From Roseovarius sp. (lineage in GTDB: Bacteria; Pseudomonadota; Alphaproteobacteria; Rhodobacterales; Rhodobacteraceae): 64,000 bases of DNA. Below, in pieces: positions 43,141 through 51,460 of this stretch (position 1 is the first letter of the stretch; each line of letters opens with the position of its first letter). The notes under the pieces were generated by a model. It saw only the letters and a program-made list of their open reading frames with translations. It had not been told where the DNA came from and did no database searches. The stretch covers positions 41,586 to 105,585 of the forward strand of contig NZ_JAUCYU010000017.1 in assembly GCF_030373445.1 (NCBI RefSeq), read 5' to 3'. A program made the translations under genes and the position numbers.

Positions 43141-45243
43141 ATGACCCCGGAAAAGCGGCAGAATTTCGAGCGGCTTCTCAACCCGCGCCATATCGCCTTC
43201 ATCGGCGGGGCCGATGCGGCGGTGGCCATCGGCGAGGCACGGCGGGCGGGCTTCGCTGGCGAGATGTGGGTGGTGAACCCCAGGCGCGACAGGCTGGCGG
43301 GCCTGGACTGTGTTGCCACGATTGCCGACCTGCCGGAAGCGCCGGACGCGGTGTTCCTTGCCATCCCAGCCGCGTTCGTGCCCGACGCGGTGGCCGGGCT
43401 GGCGGCGATGGGGGCCGGCGGCGTGGTCTGCTACACCGCCGGGTTCGGCGAGGCGCATGACGAAGGGCGCAAGCTGGAAAAAAGGCTTAAGGCGGCCATC
43501 GGCGACATGGTCCTGCTGGGCCCGAATTGCTACGGGCTGATCAATTACGTCGGCAACTCGGCGCTCTGGCCCTTCGCGCATGGCGGGGCCTGCCCGGGTT
43601 ACGGCGCGGCGGTCGTCACGCAATCGGGGATGTTTTCCTCGGACATCACCATGAGCCAGCGCTCCTTGCCGCTGGCCTACATGGCCTCGGCGGGGAACCA
43701 GGCCGACCTTGGGTTGACGGAACTGGTCGACCTGCTGTGCGAACGGCCGGAGGTGCGGGCGATTGGCCTGCATATCGAGGGGCTGTCGGACATTCCGGCC
43801 TTCGAACGGGCCACATTGAAGGCGCTTCGAGCCGGCACGCCCGTTGTGGCGCTGAAAACCGGGCGCTCGGCCATCGGCGAGACGCTGACGCTCAGCCACA
43901 CGGGCTCGCTGGCCGGATCGGCCGAGCTTTACGAGGCGCTGTTCGAGCGCGTGGGGGTGATCAGCGTGACCAACCCGTCGCAACTTCTGGAGACGTTGAA
44001 GTTTCTCTGCGTGGCGGGCGCCCCCGAGGGGGCGGACGTGCTGGGCTTCACCTGTTCGGGCGGCGGGGCGACGATGCTGGCCGATCATGGCGAGGCGATC
44101 GGGCTGCGCTACCCGGCACCGGACGCGGGCGCGAAGGCGGCCCTGAAAGAGCTGTTGCCGCCGATTGCCACCGTGTCGAACCCGCTGGACTACACAACCC
44201 CGATCTGGGGGCAGGCCGAGCGGACCTTGCCGGTCTTTGCCGCGGCGCTGGAAAGGGTGCCGGCACAGGCGACGCTTCTGGTGCAGGATTACCCCGCGCC
44301 GGGGCTGGACGAGACGGAAGGGCTGTATCTCAACGACGGGCTGGCCTTTGCCGAGGCGGCGAAGGCGGCGGGGCTTCCGGCCGCGATCTGCGCGACGATC
44401 CCCGAGAACATGGGCGCGCATATCCGCGAGGCGTTCATCAGGCGCGGCGTGGCGCCGATGCAGGGGGTGCACGAAACGCTGAACGCGATCCGCGACGCGG
44501 CGTGGTGGAAGGCGGCGCGGGGGCGCATCCTGTCGGCGGCGCCGGGCGCGCTGATGCCGGGGCGGGCGACGAAGGCGGCGCGGCTGCTGACCGAGGCGCA
44601 GGGCAAGGAGATGCTGGCCGATGCCGGGCTGCCGGTGCCGACGGGGCGGGTGACGCGGGCCGGCACGCTGGCCGAGACGGCGGGCGAGATCGGCTTTCCC
44701 GTGGCGCTCAAGATGATGGTGCCGGGGCTGGCGCACAAGACCGAGGCCGGGGCCGTGGCGCTGGGGATCGGGTCGCCCGAGGCATTGCTGGAAGCGGCGA
44801 TGAAGATGCGGGTGGCGGTGGCCGCCTATCGCGAGACGATCGTGACGGATGCGTTCCTTGTCGAAAGCATGGCACCGCCGCCGCTGGCCGAGCTGGTGGT
44901 GGGCATCCGGCGCGATGCGCAGTTCGGGCTGGCGATGACGCTGGGCAGCGGCGGCATTCTGGTGGAGTTGCTGGCGGATATGGTGTCGCTATTGCTGCCG
45001 GCGACGGAGCGGGAGATATCGGACGCGCTTGGCCGGCTGAAGGTGGCCGGGCTGCTGAACGGGTTCCGGGGCCGGCCCGCCGCCGACCGCGCGGCGCTGG
45101 TTGCGGCGCTGGCGGGTTTGGCGGAATATGCCGTGGCCAACCGCGCGACCGTGGCGGAGATCGAGATCAACCCGCTCTTCGTGTACGAGACCGGCGTGCT
45201 GGCGGTGGATGTGCTGATGCAGGTGGACGATGTGGGAGCCTGA
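43141..45243 (+). CDS. ADP-forming acyl-CoA synthetase, probable butyrobetaine/carnitine-CoA ligase
   Basis: 700 residues, the fused alpha-beta form of NDP-forming acyl-CoA synthetases. A CoA-binding domain (NPRHIAFIGGADAAVAI) is followed by succinyl-CoA-ligase-like domains with the phospho-His region LSHTGSLAGSAELYEALF, and an ATP-grasp domain from about residue 475 (LPVPTGRVTR; FPVALKMMVPGLAHKTEAG). It sits three bases after the acyl-CoA dehydrogenase. Known butyrobetaine/carnitine routes often use AMP-forming CaiC-like ligases; here an ADP-forming enzyme takes that place. Substrate is inferred. Confidence 0.85.
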   Translation: MTPEKRQNFERLLNPRHIAFIGGADAAVAIGEARRAGFAGEMWVVNPRRDRLAGLDCVATIADLPEAPDAVFLAIPAAFVPDAVAGLAAMGAGGVVCYTAGFGEAHDEGRKLEKRLKAAIGDMVLLGPNCYGLINYVGNSALWPFAHGGACPGYGAAVVTQSGMFSSDITMSQRSLPLAYMASAGNQADLGLTELVDLLCERPEVRAIGLHIEGLSDIPAFERATLKALRAGTPVVALKTGRSAIGETLTLSHTGSLAGSAELYEALFERVGVISVTNPSQLLETLKFLCVAGAPEGADVLGFTCSGGGATMLADHGEAIGLRYPAPDAGAKAALKELLPPIATVSNPLDYTTPIWGQAERTLPVFAAALERVPAQATLLVQDYPAPGLDETEGLYLNDGLAFAEAAKAAGLPAAICATIPENMGAHIREAFIRRGVAPMQGVHETLNAIRDAAWWKAARGRILSAAPGALMPGRATKAARLLTEAQGKEMLADAGLPVPTGRVTRAGTLAETAGEIGFPVALKMMVPGLAHKTEAGAVALGIGSPEALLEAAMKMRVAVAAYRETIVTDAFLVESMAPPPLAELVVGIRRDAQFGLAMTLGSGGILVELLADMVSLLLPATEREISDALGRLKVAGLLNGFRGRPAADRAALVAALAGLAEYAVANRATVAEIEINPLFVYETGVLAVDVLMQVDDVGA

Positions 45244-46375
45244 ACGCGAGCCGAACCCCGACCTGACGGTCGGCGCGGACAACAAGCAGCGGTGGAACCA
45301 GCCGGCGCATCGCCGGCACGGGTTTCACAACGCTCACCGGCTGTTCCGCCGGGCGCTGACGGTGCGGGCCCGGCAACCGGTGGTGTTGCGGCCGGCCGAG
45401 GATGCGGGGATCGCCGCGATGCCGGAAGTGGCCACGCTGACCGGGCGGGCGGCGTTTTCCGGGCTGGTCTGCGCCCGGCGGGGCGAGGTGCTGCTCAGCC
45501 GTCATGCGGCGGATTTCCCCGGGGATCAGCCGCATTCGATCCAGTCCGTGACCAAGCTGATGATGCATCTCGTGGCCGGCCGGATGGTGGCCGAGGGGTG
45601 GCTCGACCCGGGCCGAACGGTCGAGCATTACCTACCCGAGATCGGCAGCGGCTATCGCGGCGCGACGGTGCAGGACGTGCTCGACATGAATGTCATGAAC
45701 GACTTCTCCGAGGATTACGACGACCCGCAAGCGGAATGCTACACCGAGGAGATCGCCCTTGGCTGGCGCCTGCCCGGGGGCGACGCGCCCGAGGTAACGA
45801 TGCACGACGTGGTGACCGGAATCACCAGTGCCGACGTGCGCAACCATGCCGACACGGTGAATTACTGTTCGGCCAATACCGACCTGCTGACGCTGATCTG
45901 TGACGGCTGCCGCCCCGGCGCGCTGCCGAAGCTGGTGGAAGAGATCGCCGACGATGCGGGCGTGGCGGGTGCGCTGCACATGAGCCTCAGCCCCGAGGGG
46001 CTGCCCGCCTTTGCCGGTGGCGGCTGCCTGAGCGCGGCCGACCTTGCGCGGTTCGGGCTGCTGCTGGCGCGGGTCGCGGCGGGGGCACAGGGGATGGCGT
46101 GGAACGGTGCGTTCACGCAGGCGGTGATCGGCGGGGCGGGCAAGCCACTGCCGGCGCCGCGCGATTTCGTGCGCTACGCCCACCAGATGATGAGCAATGG
46201 CCGGTGGATCGGTCATGCCGGCTATGGCGGGCAGTTCCTGATGGTCGACCCGGAAAGCGGCCTGTCCTGCGCCTACCTGAGCGTTCTGGAGAACGAATCG
46301 GGCTATGACGAGGATTACATGGCCGAGACGATCCTGTGCCTGCAGGCGATCGCGGAGGCCGTGGCGACCACGTAG
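45230..46375 (+). CDS. Serine hydrolase, beta-lactamase/6-aminohexanoate-dimer-hydrolase family
   Basis: 381 residues. The ATG at 45230 overlaps the ligase gene by 14 bases and has AGGTGG upstream. Active-site motifs are SVTK (SxxK nucleophile) and YCSAN (YxN). No signal peptide is present, so it is cytosolic, unlike true beta-lactamases. It could hydrolyse an ester or amide of a carnitine-like compound before catabolism (inference). It closes the plus-strand row and converges with the next gene after 9 bases. Confidence 0.82.
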   Translation: MWEPEREPNPDLTVGADNKQRWNQPAHRRHGFHNAHRLFRRALTVRARQPVVLRPAEDAGIAAMPEVATLTGRAAFSGLVCARRGEVLLSRHAADFPGDQPHSIQSVTKLMMHLVAGRMVAEGWLDPGRTVEHYLPEIGSGYRGATVQDVLDMNVMNDFSEDYDDPQAECYTEEIALGWRLPGGDAPEVTMHDVVTGITSADVRNHADTVNYCSANTDLLTLICDGCRPGALPKLVEEIADDAGVAGALHMSLSPEGLPAFAGGGCLSAADLARFGLLLARVAAGAQGMAWNGAFTQAVIGGAGKPLPAPRDFVRYAHQMMSNGRWIGHAGYGGQFLMVDPESGLSCAYLSVLENESGYDEDYMAETILCLQAIAEAVATT

Positions 46376-46384
46376 GCGGCTGGC

Positions 46385-48430
46385 TCAGCGCCGCCAGTCG
46401 GCGAAGGAAAGGCCCTTGGCCGCGCACTCCTCGATGAGCGGGCTGGGCGCCCAGACCAGCGGGTCTTCCTGCGCCAGTTTCCGCAGCCCTTCCAGCACCT
46501 TGGCGGGCCCCAGCGTGTCGGCGTAATGCATCAGCCCGCCGCGCCAGCGGGGGAAGCCCTGGCCGAAGACGGTGACGAGGTCGATATCGGTGGCCGAGGC
46601 GGCAATGCCCTGGTGAAGGATGTCCGCCGCCTCGTTGATCAGCGCCAGCAGCAGGCGGTGGCGGATCTCCTCGGGCCGGTAGTCGCAGCGCTCGACTTTT
46701 GCATAGCGGGCCTCTTCCAGCGCAAGATCGGCGACGATCGGGTCGTCGACCTTGCCGCCGCCGGGGTAGCGGTACCACCCTGCCCCGGTCTTCCGGCCCA
46801 GCTTGCCCAGTTCGACCATCCGGTCGGCCACGGGAATGTAGCGGCGGGTCGGGTCGCGGGTGGCATCCTGCCGGCGGCGCTCGGCATGGGCAAGGTCGAG
46901 GCCGGTGTTGTCCTGCGCCTCGAACGGGCCCGTGTCAAAGCCGAACTCGACCATGGCCTCGTCGACCTCCCACGGGGTGGAGCCGTCCATCAGGACGGTT
47001 TCGGCGGCCTCGGCATAGCGCGCGAGGAGGCGGCGGCCGATGGCGCGCCCCGCGCGCCGGGAGAGAACGGGCAGCATGCCGAGAGCCCCGGCAAGGTCGT
47101 ACGCGGTGGCACGGGCCAGGTCGGAGCTTGCCGCGCCGGGGACGATTTCCAGCAGGCCCGCCGACTGCTCCGGTGCGGAGAAATGCAGGCCGACAACGAG
47201 GGTCGGGTCGGGCGCGTGCCGGGCAAGGCGGTCGATCTCGTGCAACGCGGTGGTCGCGAGGACCGCGCCGCGCGGCAGGGCGGACAGCAGGCCGGCACGT
47301 TCCTCGCCCGCGCCGTCAGCGGAGTCGATCACCAGCCTGACCGGCCCGGCGCCGGCCAAATCGCCGGCAAGGGTCAGCGCCGCGCGGCGGGCGGCGGCGG
47401 TATCGTCGGTCAGCCGCCCGTGGCGCCGGGCAAGGTCGAACTGCCGGTCGATCCCCGAGGTGGCGCAACAGGGCCCGTCATCGCCCGTTTCCACAAGGGT
47501 CACCGGCAGGCCCGCCATCAGCAGGGCGAACGCGATAGTCGAGCCGAGAAAACCCGAACCCAGCACGGCGACCCGGTCGAGCCCCGGGCGGGGCGTGTTC
47601 TCGAACCGCTCCGGCGCCCGGGCGGCGCGCTCGGCGAAGAAGACGTGGTTCAGGGCCTTCGACTGGGCGGAATGGCTCAGGTCGAGGAAGGCGGCACGCT
47701 CCTGTATCAACCCGTCATCGAAGGGCATGTACTGGGAGACCTCGATCAGGTCGATGGCACGCTGCGGGGCGACCTGGCCGGGCATGTTGGCCTCGGCCGC
47801 GCGGCGGGCGGCATCGAAGATGCAGGGCGACAGCTCGCCGGGCTCAAGCCGGTTGACTGGCAGCTTCGCCCGCAGCACGTCGCAACCGAGCCGTTCGGCG
47901 GCGCCGGAAGGATCGGCGGCAACCTCGTCGACGAGGCCGATTGTCCTGGCCTCCTCCGCCGAGACGGTACGCGCGTTCGGGATCAGCTCGAGCGCCTTTT
48001 CCAGCCCGACAAGGCGCGGCAGGCGTTGCGTGCCCCCCGCCCCTGTCACCACGCCCAGCGTGACCTGTGTCAGGCCCAGCCGGGTGCCGGGGGCAACGAT
48101 GCGATAGCGGCAGGCAAGCATCAGCTCCAGCCCGCCGCCCAGCGCCGTGCCATGGGCCACGGCAATCCACGGCACGCGGCTTCGCTCGATCCGGTTCAGC
48201 ACGTCGGGCAGGTACGGCTCGGGCGGCGGCGCGCCAAGTTCGCGGATATCGATGCCCGCGGAAAACAGGCGCCCGCGCGCCGACAGGATGACACGCTCCA
48301 GCCCCTCGGCCTCGGCCCAGTCCACGGCGGCCAGCAGCCCCTTGCGGATGCCCGGCCCGATCGCGTTCACGGGCGGGGTGTCGATCTCGACATATCCGGT
48401 CGCCCCCTCCCGGCGCGTATGGACCGTCAT
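46385..48430 (-). CDS. Bifunctional enoyl-CoA hydratase / 3-hydroxyacyl-CoA dehydrogenase (FadB/FadJ type)
   Basis: 681 residues, AGAGAGG before the ATG. N-terminal crotonase domain (LFSAGIDIREL; GTALGGGLELMLACRYRI), then a dinucleotide fold (VAVLGSGFLGSTIAFALLMAG) and a two-part dehydrogenase C-terminus (GRKTGAGWYRYP; VFGQGFPRWRGGLMHYAD). It would run hydration and oxidation of enoyl-CoAs. It lies 83 bases after boxR on the same strand, so it may carry the 3,4-dehydroadipyl-CoA produced by the box pathway towards beta-ketoadipyl-CoA. It could also serve general beta-oxidation. Confidence 0.87.
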   Translation of the reverse strand: MTVHTRREGATGYVEIDTPPVNAIGPGIRKGLLAAVDWAEAEGLERVILSARGRLFSAGIDIRELGAPPPEPYLPDVLNRIERSRVPWIAVAHGTALGGGLELMLACRYRIVAPGTRLGLTQVTLGVVTGAGGTQRLPRLVGLEKALELIPNARTVSAEEARTIGLVDEVAADPSGAAERLGCDVLRAKLPVNRLEPGELSPCIFDAARRAAEANMPGQVAPQRAIDLIEVSQYMPFDDGLIQERAAFLDLSHSAQSKALNHVFFAERAARAPERFENTPRPGLDRVAVLGSGFLGSTIAFALLMAGLPVTLVETGDDGPCCATSGIDRQFDLARRHGRLTDDTAAARRAALTLAGDLAGAGPVRLVIDSADGAGEERAGLLSALPRGAVLATTALHEIDRLARHAPDPTLVVGLHFSAPEQSAGLLEIVPGAASSDLARATAYDLAGALGMLPVLSRRAGRAIGRRLLARYAEAAETVLMDGSTPWEVDEAMVEFGFDTGPFEAQDNTGLDLAHAERRRQDATRDPTRRYIPVADRMVELGKLGRKTGAGWYRYPGGGKVDDPIVADLALEEARYAKVERCDYRPEEIRHRLLLALINEAADILHQGIAASATDIDLVTVFGQGFPRWRGGLMHYADTLGPAKVLEGLRKLAQEDPLVWAPSPLIEECAAKGLSFADWRR

Positions 48431-48513
48431 GCGCTTGCCTCTCTGCCCCTCCAGTCGGCCTGTGAGGGAAATAACGCGATCTTTGCCGGGGGCAAATCCC
48501 CGTGTTTCCGGGG

Positions 48514-49443
48514 TCAGGCGGGGGGTTCGTCGAGGAAGCCGCGGGCGCGGATCAGATCGACCAGTTCCTCGGCGGAGGCATGAAGCGGCTTGCCGGTGGT
48601 GTCGAGCTGGGCCTCCGCCTGTTCGTAGAGCGCCTCGCGGCTTTTCAGGATGCTGCGAAGCTGTTCCATGGCCTCGGGGTTGCCGGCCATGGGGCGGGTG
48701 TCGCCCTGGTTGCGGACGCGGCTCATGTGTTCCTCGGGGCGGGCCTGGATCCAGATGGTGTGGAAATGGGCCAGCAGGGTCTTGAAAGTGTCGGGCTCCG
48801 CCACGATACCGCCGGCGGCGGCGAGGACCACGGTGTCATGGGTGGCGATGATGCGGCTGAGCGCCTGCGATTCCAGTTCGCGATAGCCTTCCTGGCCGTA
48901 AAGCGCCACGACCTCGGCGACCGGCATGCCGGCATGTTCCTCGATCTCGATATTGAGTTCGAGGAAGGGGGTGTGCAGCATCTGCCCCGCCATCGCGCCA
49001 AGCGTCGACTTGCCGGCGCCGCGCAGCCCGATGAGGCAGATGCGGCGGGCGCGCAGCTGGTCGGGGCTGTGGGTGCTCAGCGCCTCCATCGCGGCCTGCC
49101 GCTTCTCGGCGGTGGCGGCGCGGTAGAGGTCGGCGATGCGCAGCGCGTCCGAGGTCCAGGGGTCGTCCTGGCCCACGAACCATTCGATCCGGTGATCGAG
49201 GGCCGAGGCCACGCGCTGCAGAAGGCCGATGGAGATGTTCCCCTCCCCGGCTTCGAGCTGGGCGAGGTAGCGGGGCGAAACGCCCGAGCGTTCCGAGATC
49301 ACCCGGCGGGGCACGCCCTTCAGCTCGCGCGCCTTGCGCACGCGCATGCCGACGCGCTGCATCAGGTCTTCCACCTCGAGGTCGAGGCTGTCCTTCGGCG
49401 CGTTTGCCGTGACTTCGCCCCGGAAGTTGGTGATTTCGGCCAT
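48514..49443 (-). CDS. boxR: BoxR/BzdR-type benzoyl-CoA-responsive regulator
   Basis: 309 residues from ATG 49443 (AAGGCGGG upstream). An N-terminal XRE helix-turn-helix (PRRVISERSGVSPRYLAQLEAG) is joined by a linker to a shikimate-kinase-like domain with a P-loop (CLIGLRGAGKSTLG). This fusion defines BzdR and BoxR, which bind benzoyl-CoA and are released from DNA. It lies downstream of the box genes. TGCA-type sites occur upstream of it and at the other box promoters. Confidence 0.93.
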   Translation of the reverse strand: MAEITNFRGEVTANAPKDSLDLEVEDLMQRVGMRVRKARELKGVPRRVISERSGVSPRYLAQLEAGEGNISIGLLQRVASALDHRIEWFVGQDDPWTSDALRIADLYRAATAEKRQAAMEALSTHSPDQLRARRICLIGLRGAGKSTLGAMAGQMLHTPFLELNIEIEEHAGMPVAEVVALYGQEGYRELESQALSRIIATHDTVVLAAAGGIVAEPDTFKTLLAHFHTIWIQARPEEHMSRVRNQGDTRPMAGNPEAMEQLRSILKSREALYEQAEAQLDTTGKPLHASAEELVDLIRARGFLDEPPA

Positions 49444-49511
49444 GCTGCCCGCCTTGAGAAATATAGTGCAGAATTTTAAAGGAAAACGGGTCGAACACAA
49501 CCCTCAAGGTT

Positions 49512-49525
49512 GGCAATATGGTGCA
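49512..49525. promoter_or_regulatory. Candidate BoxR site upstream of boxR
   Basis: GGCA (49512) and TGCA (49522) lie on the plus strand with a 10-bp period, in the 137-base gap between the thioesterase stop and the boxR start. The same period is seen at the other two box promoters. It would allow autoregulation. Confidence 0.5.
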
Positions 49526-49580
49526 GGTTGCCCCCTGCGCCACCTACCTGCCGGACGTGGTCGAAGCCTATCAGACCCGC

Positions 49581-50024
49581 TCAGGCGGGCACAAGGTGCC
49601 GCTCGACGAGGGCGCGGATTTCCTGCGGTGGCGGCGCCTTCCGGAACTCCGACGCGGTGATGAAGACGCTGACGAAATCGCCCGAGAAACACAGCGTGCC
49701 GTCCTGGTAACCGTCGACATGGAACCCGATCGAGGTTTCGCCCAGCCGGTTGGGCCAGACCCGGCAGATCAGCCGGTGCCGGGGCGTGATCGGCGAGGTG
49801 AACTGAAGCGACATCGACACGAAGGGCGTGCCCATGTTCCGGTCGATCTCCATCTGGAACCAGCCGCCGCCCAGGTGATGCTCCCACCAGCCGTTGATCG
49901 CGTCGAGCGCGAAGCAAGGGATGCGCCCGGTATAGGCGATGCGCGCGGGGTCGCAATCGGCCCAGGTGACGCGGATCTCGTGCTCGTAGATACCGGCGTC
50001 GCCCGGCCCGCCCTGATCGTCCAT
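49581..50024 (-). CDS. Acyl-CoA thioesterase, 4-hydroxybenzoyl-CoA thioesterase family
   Basis: 147 residues with a hot-dog fold. The motif VTWADCDPARIAYTGRIPCFA holds the Asp-containing active-site segment typical of 4HBT proteins. It starts 4 bases after the boxA stop, so it is in the box operon. It may hydrolyse excess benzoyl-CoA or a dead-end aryl-CoA to free CoA. It could alternatively act on betainyl-CoA, but the operon position favours an aromatic substrate. Confidence 0.88.
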   Translation of the reverse strand: MDDQGGPGDAGIYEHEIRVTWADCDPARIAYTGRIPCFALDAINGWWEHHLGGGWFQMEIDRNMGTPFVSMSLQFTSPITPRHRLICRVWPNRLGETSIGFHVDGYQDGTLCFSGDFVSVFITASEFRKAPPPQEIRALVERHLVPA

Positions 50025-50028
50025 CGGC

Positions 50029-51225
50029 CTAGTAGGTCTCCACGTGGTAGCGGCCCTCGTCGCGCATGGTGTCGCGCAGGTCGTGCCAGGGCTGGCCGAT
50101 GCTTTCGGCGATGTTGGCGAAGGCGTGTTCCACCCCTTCCTCCATCCCGCGGAGGCCGCAGATATAGATATGGGTCTTCGGGTCCTGCAGCAGGTCGGCG
50201 ACCACCTCCTCTTCCACGGCCATCCGGTCCTGCACGTATTCGCGGGGCTTGTCGGGCAGGCGGCTGAAGACGAGGTGCTTTTGCAGCAGGGTGTCGGGCA
50301 CTTTCCGCAAGGGGCCGAAATACGGCAGGCTTTCCGGCGTGCGGGCGCCGAAGAACATGGTCATGCCGCCCGATTTCTCGCCCACCGCACGCTGGCGGCG
50401 CATGGTGAAGGCCCGCATCGGGGCCGAGCCGGTGCCAGTGCAGACCAGCAGCAGCCGCGCTTCGGGGTCGTCGGGCATCAGGAAGGTCGCGCCGAACGGG
50501 CCGGTGACCTTGACCTTGTCGCCCTTCTTCAGGTCGCAGACGTAGTTGGAACAGACGCCATGCTCTTCCCGCTTCACGGTGAGCGAGACGTTGTTGTAGT
50601 TCGGCCGCTCGCCGTCGCGCGGGCTTGAGACGGAATAGAGCCGCGGCAGGTGGGGCTTGCCGTTCTCGTCCTCGCCCGGGGCGATGATGCCGATCGACTG
50701 GCCTTCCAGCACCGGGAAGGGCTTGCCCTCGAAGTTCAGGATGATGTGGCGGACGTCCGAGTCGCTCTCGTCATGGGTCAGCCCGTAATTGCCCTGCACC
50801 ACCGCCTCGACCGGGTTGGCGAGGTTGTAGAGGTTGACCGTGGGCTTGGCGGCCGAGGCCGGCGCCTTCGACTTGCCGCCGGCACCCTTGTGCGCCTCGG
50901 CCAGCAGCGCGGCCATCGCGTCGTCCAGCGCCTCGATCCCGCCTTCGGTGCCGGCGCCCGCGGCCTCGATTTCTTCCTGCTCGGGCAACTCCTCCCACGA
51001 GAACTGCTCGTCCAGCGAATAGGGCTCCTTGACCACGCGCCATTCGTCGATGCTGCCGGTGGGGCAGACCGGGATGCAGGCCATGCAGTAATCGCACTTG
51101 TCGGGGTCGACCACGACGTTGTTGTCGTCATGGGTGATCGCCTCGATCGGGCAGGTCATCTCGCAGGTGTAGCAGCGGATGCAGATTTCCGGGTCGATCA
51201 GGTGTTGCTTGATCGGCTGGTTCAT
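50029..51225 (-). CDS. boxA: Benzoyl-CoA 2,3-epoxidase reductase subunit
   Basis: 398 residues from ATG 51225 (AAAGGGGG upstream). The N-terminus carries two [4Fe-4S] motifs, C15-C18-C21-C25 and C44-C47-C50-C54. After a linker, an FNR-like reductase follows with RLYSVSS (FAD), VCTGTGSAPMRAF (NADPH) and a C-terminal Tyr. BoxA passes electrons from NADPH to BoxB for the epoxidation of benzoyl-CoA. The start overlaps a small four-Cys ORF as ATGA. Confidence 0.94.
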   Translation of the reverse strand: MNQPIKQHLIDPEICIRCYTCEMTCPIEAITHDDNNVVVDPDKCDYCMACIPVCPTGSIDEWRVVKEPYSLDEQFSWEELPEQEEIEAAGAGTEGGIEALDDAMAALLAEAHKGAGGKSKAPASAAKPTVNLYNLANPVEAVVQGNYGLTHDESDSDVRHIILNFEGKPFPVLEGQSIGIIAPGEDENGKPHLPRLYSVSSPRDGERPNYNNVSLTVKREEHGVCSNYVCDLKKGDKVKVTGPFGATFLMPDDPEARLLLVCTGTGSAPMRAFTMRRQRAVGEKSGGMTMFFGARTPESLPYFGPLRKVPDTLLQKHLVFSRLPDKPREYVQDRMAVEEEVVADLLQDPKTHIYICGLRGMEEGVEHAFANIAESIGQPWHDLRDTMRDEGRYHVETY

Positions 51226-51392
51226 GCCTCGCCCCCTTTCAGAACATGGTCCGGCAGGGTCAGCGCCTCGATCAGGGCCGCGCAGGTGCCCTTGCAGCCC
51301 GTACAGCCGATGCACCTGCCGCGCAGGGCGGCCAGTTCGTCGCCCAATGCGCTCATGTTGGGCTTGTGGCCGATGTGGCGATCGATCTGCAT
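51222..51392 (-). CDS. 56-residue four-cysteine protein between boxB and boxA
   Basis: A small gene: ATG at 51392 preceded by GGAGGAG, stop overlapping the boxA start as ATGA. The product is 56 residues with C27-x2-C30-x2-C33-x3-C37, the spacing of one ferredoxin-type [4Fe-4S] site, but without the usual Pro after the last Cys and with only four Cys in total. I do not recognise a family. Operon position and coupling suggest it is translated and helps BoxA or BoxB, for example as an iron-sulfur carrier or assembly factor (inference). Confidence 0.8.
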   Translation of the reverse strand: MQIDRHIGHKPNMSALGDELAALRGRCIGCTGCKGTCAALIEALTLPDHVLKGGEA

Positions 51393-51418
51393 TGTCTCCT
51401 CCGGTGGAATTGGGGAAT

Positions 51419-51445
51419 GCCGGCCCCGCGACAGGCAGGGCCGGC
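51419..51445 (-). other. Intercistronic hairpin between boxB and the small Cys gene
   Basis: An 8-bp perfect stem (GCCGGCCC / GGGCCGGC) with an 11-base loop lies 15 bases after the boxB stop. There is no T-run. It may give boxB a higher message level than boxA. Confidence 0.55.
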
Positions 51446-51460
51446 GCTTGCCATGGCGGG

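Noticed and set aside
41920..44736. A 938-codon open frame on the minus strand
   Set aside because: It is antisense to the acyl-CoA dehydrogenase and CoA ligase genes, which have clear family motifs; its own translation is low-complexity Arg/His/Pro-rich.
46526..48583. A 685-codon open frame on the plus strand
   Set aside because: It is antisense to the FadB/FadJ-type gene and has no recognisable domain or ribosome site.
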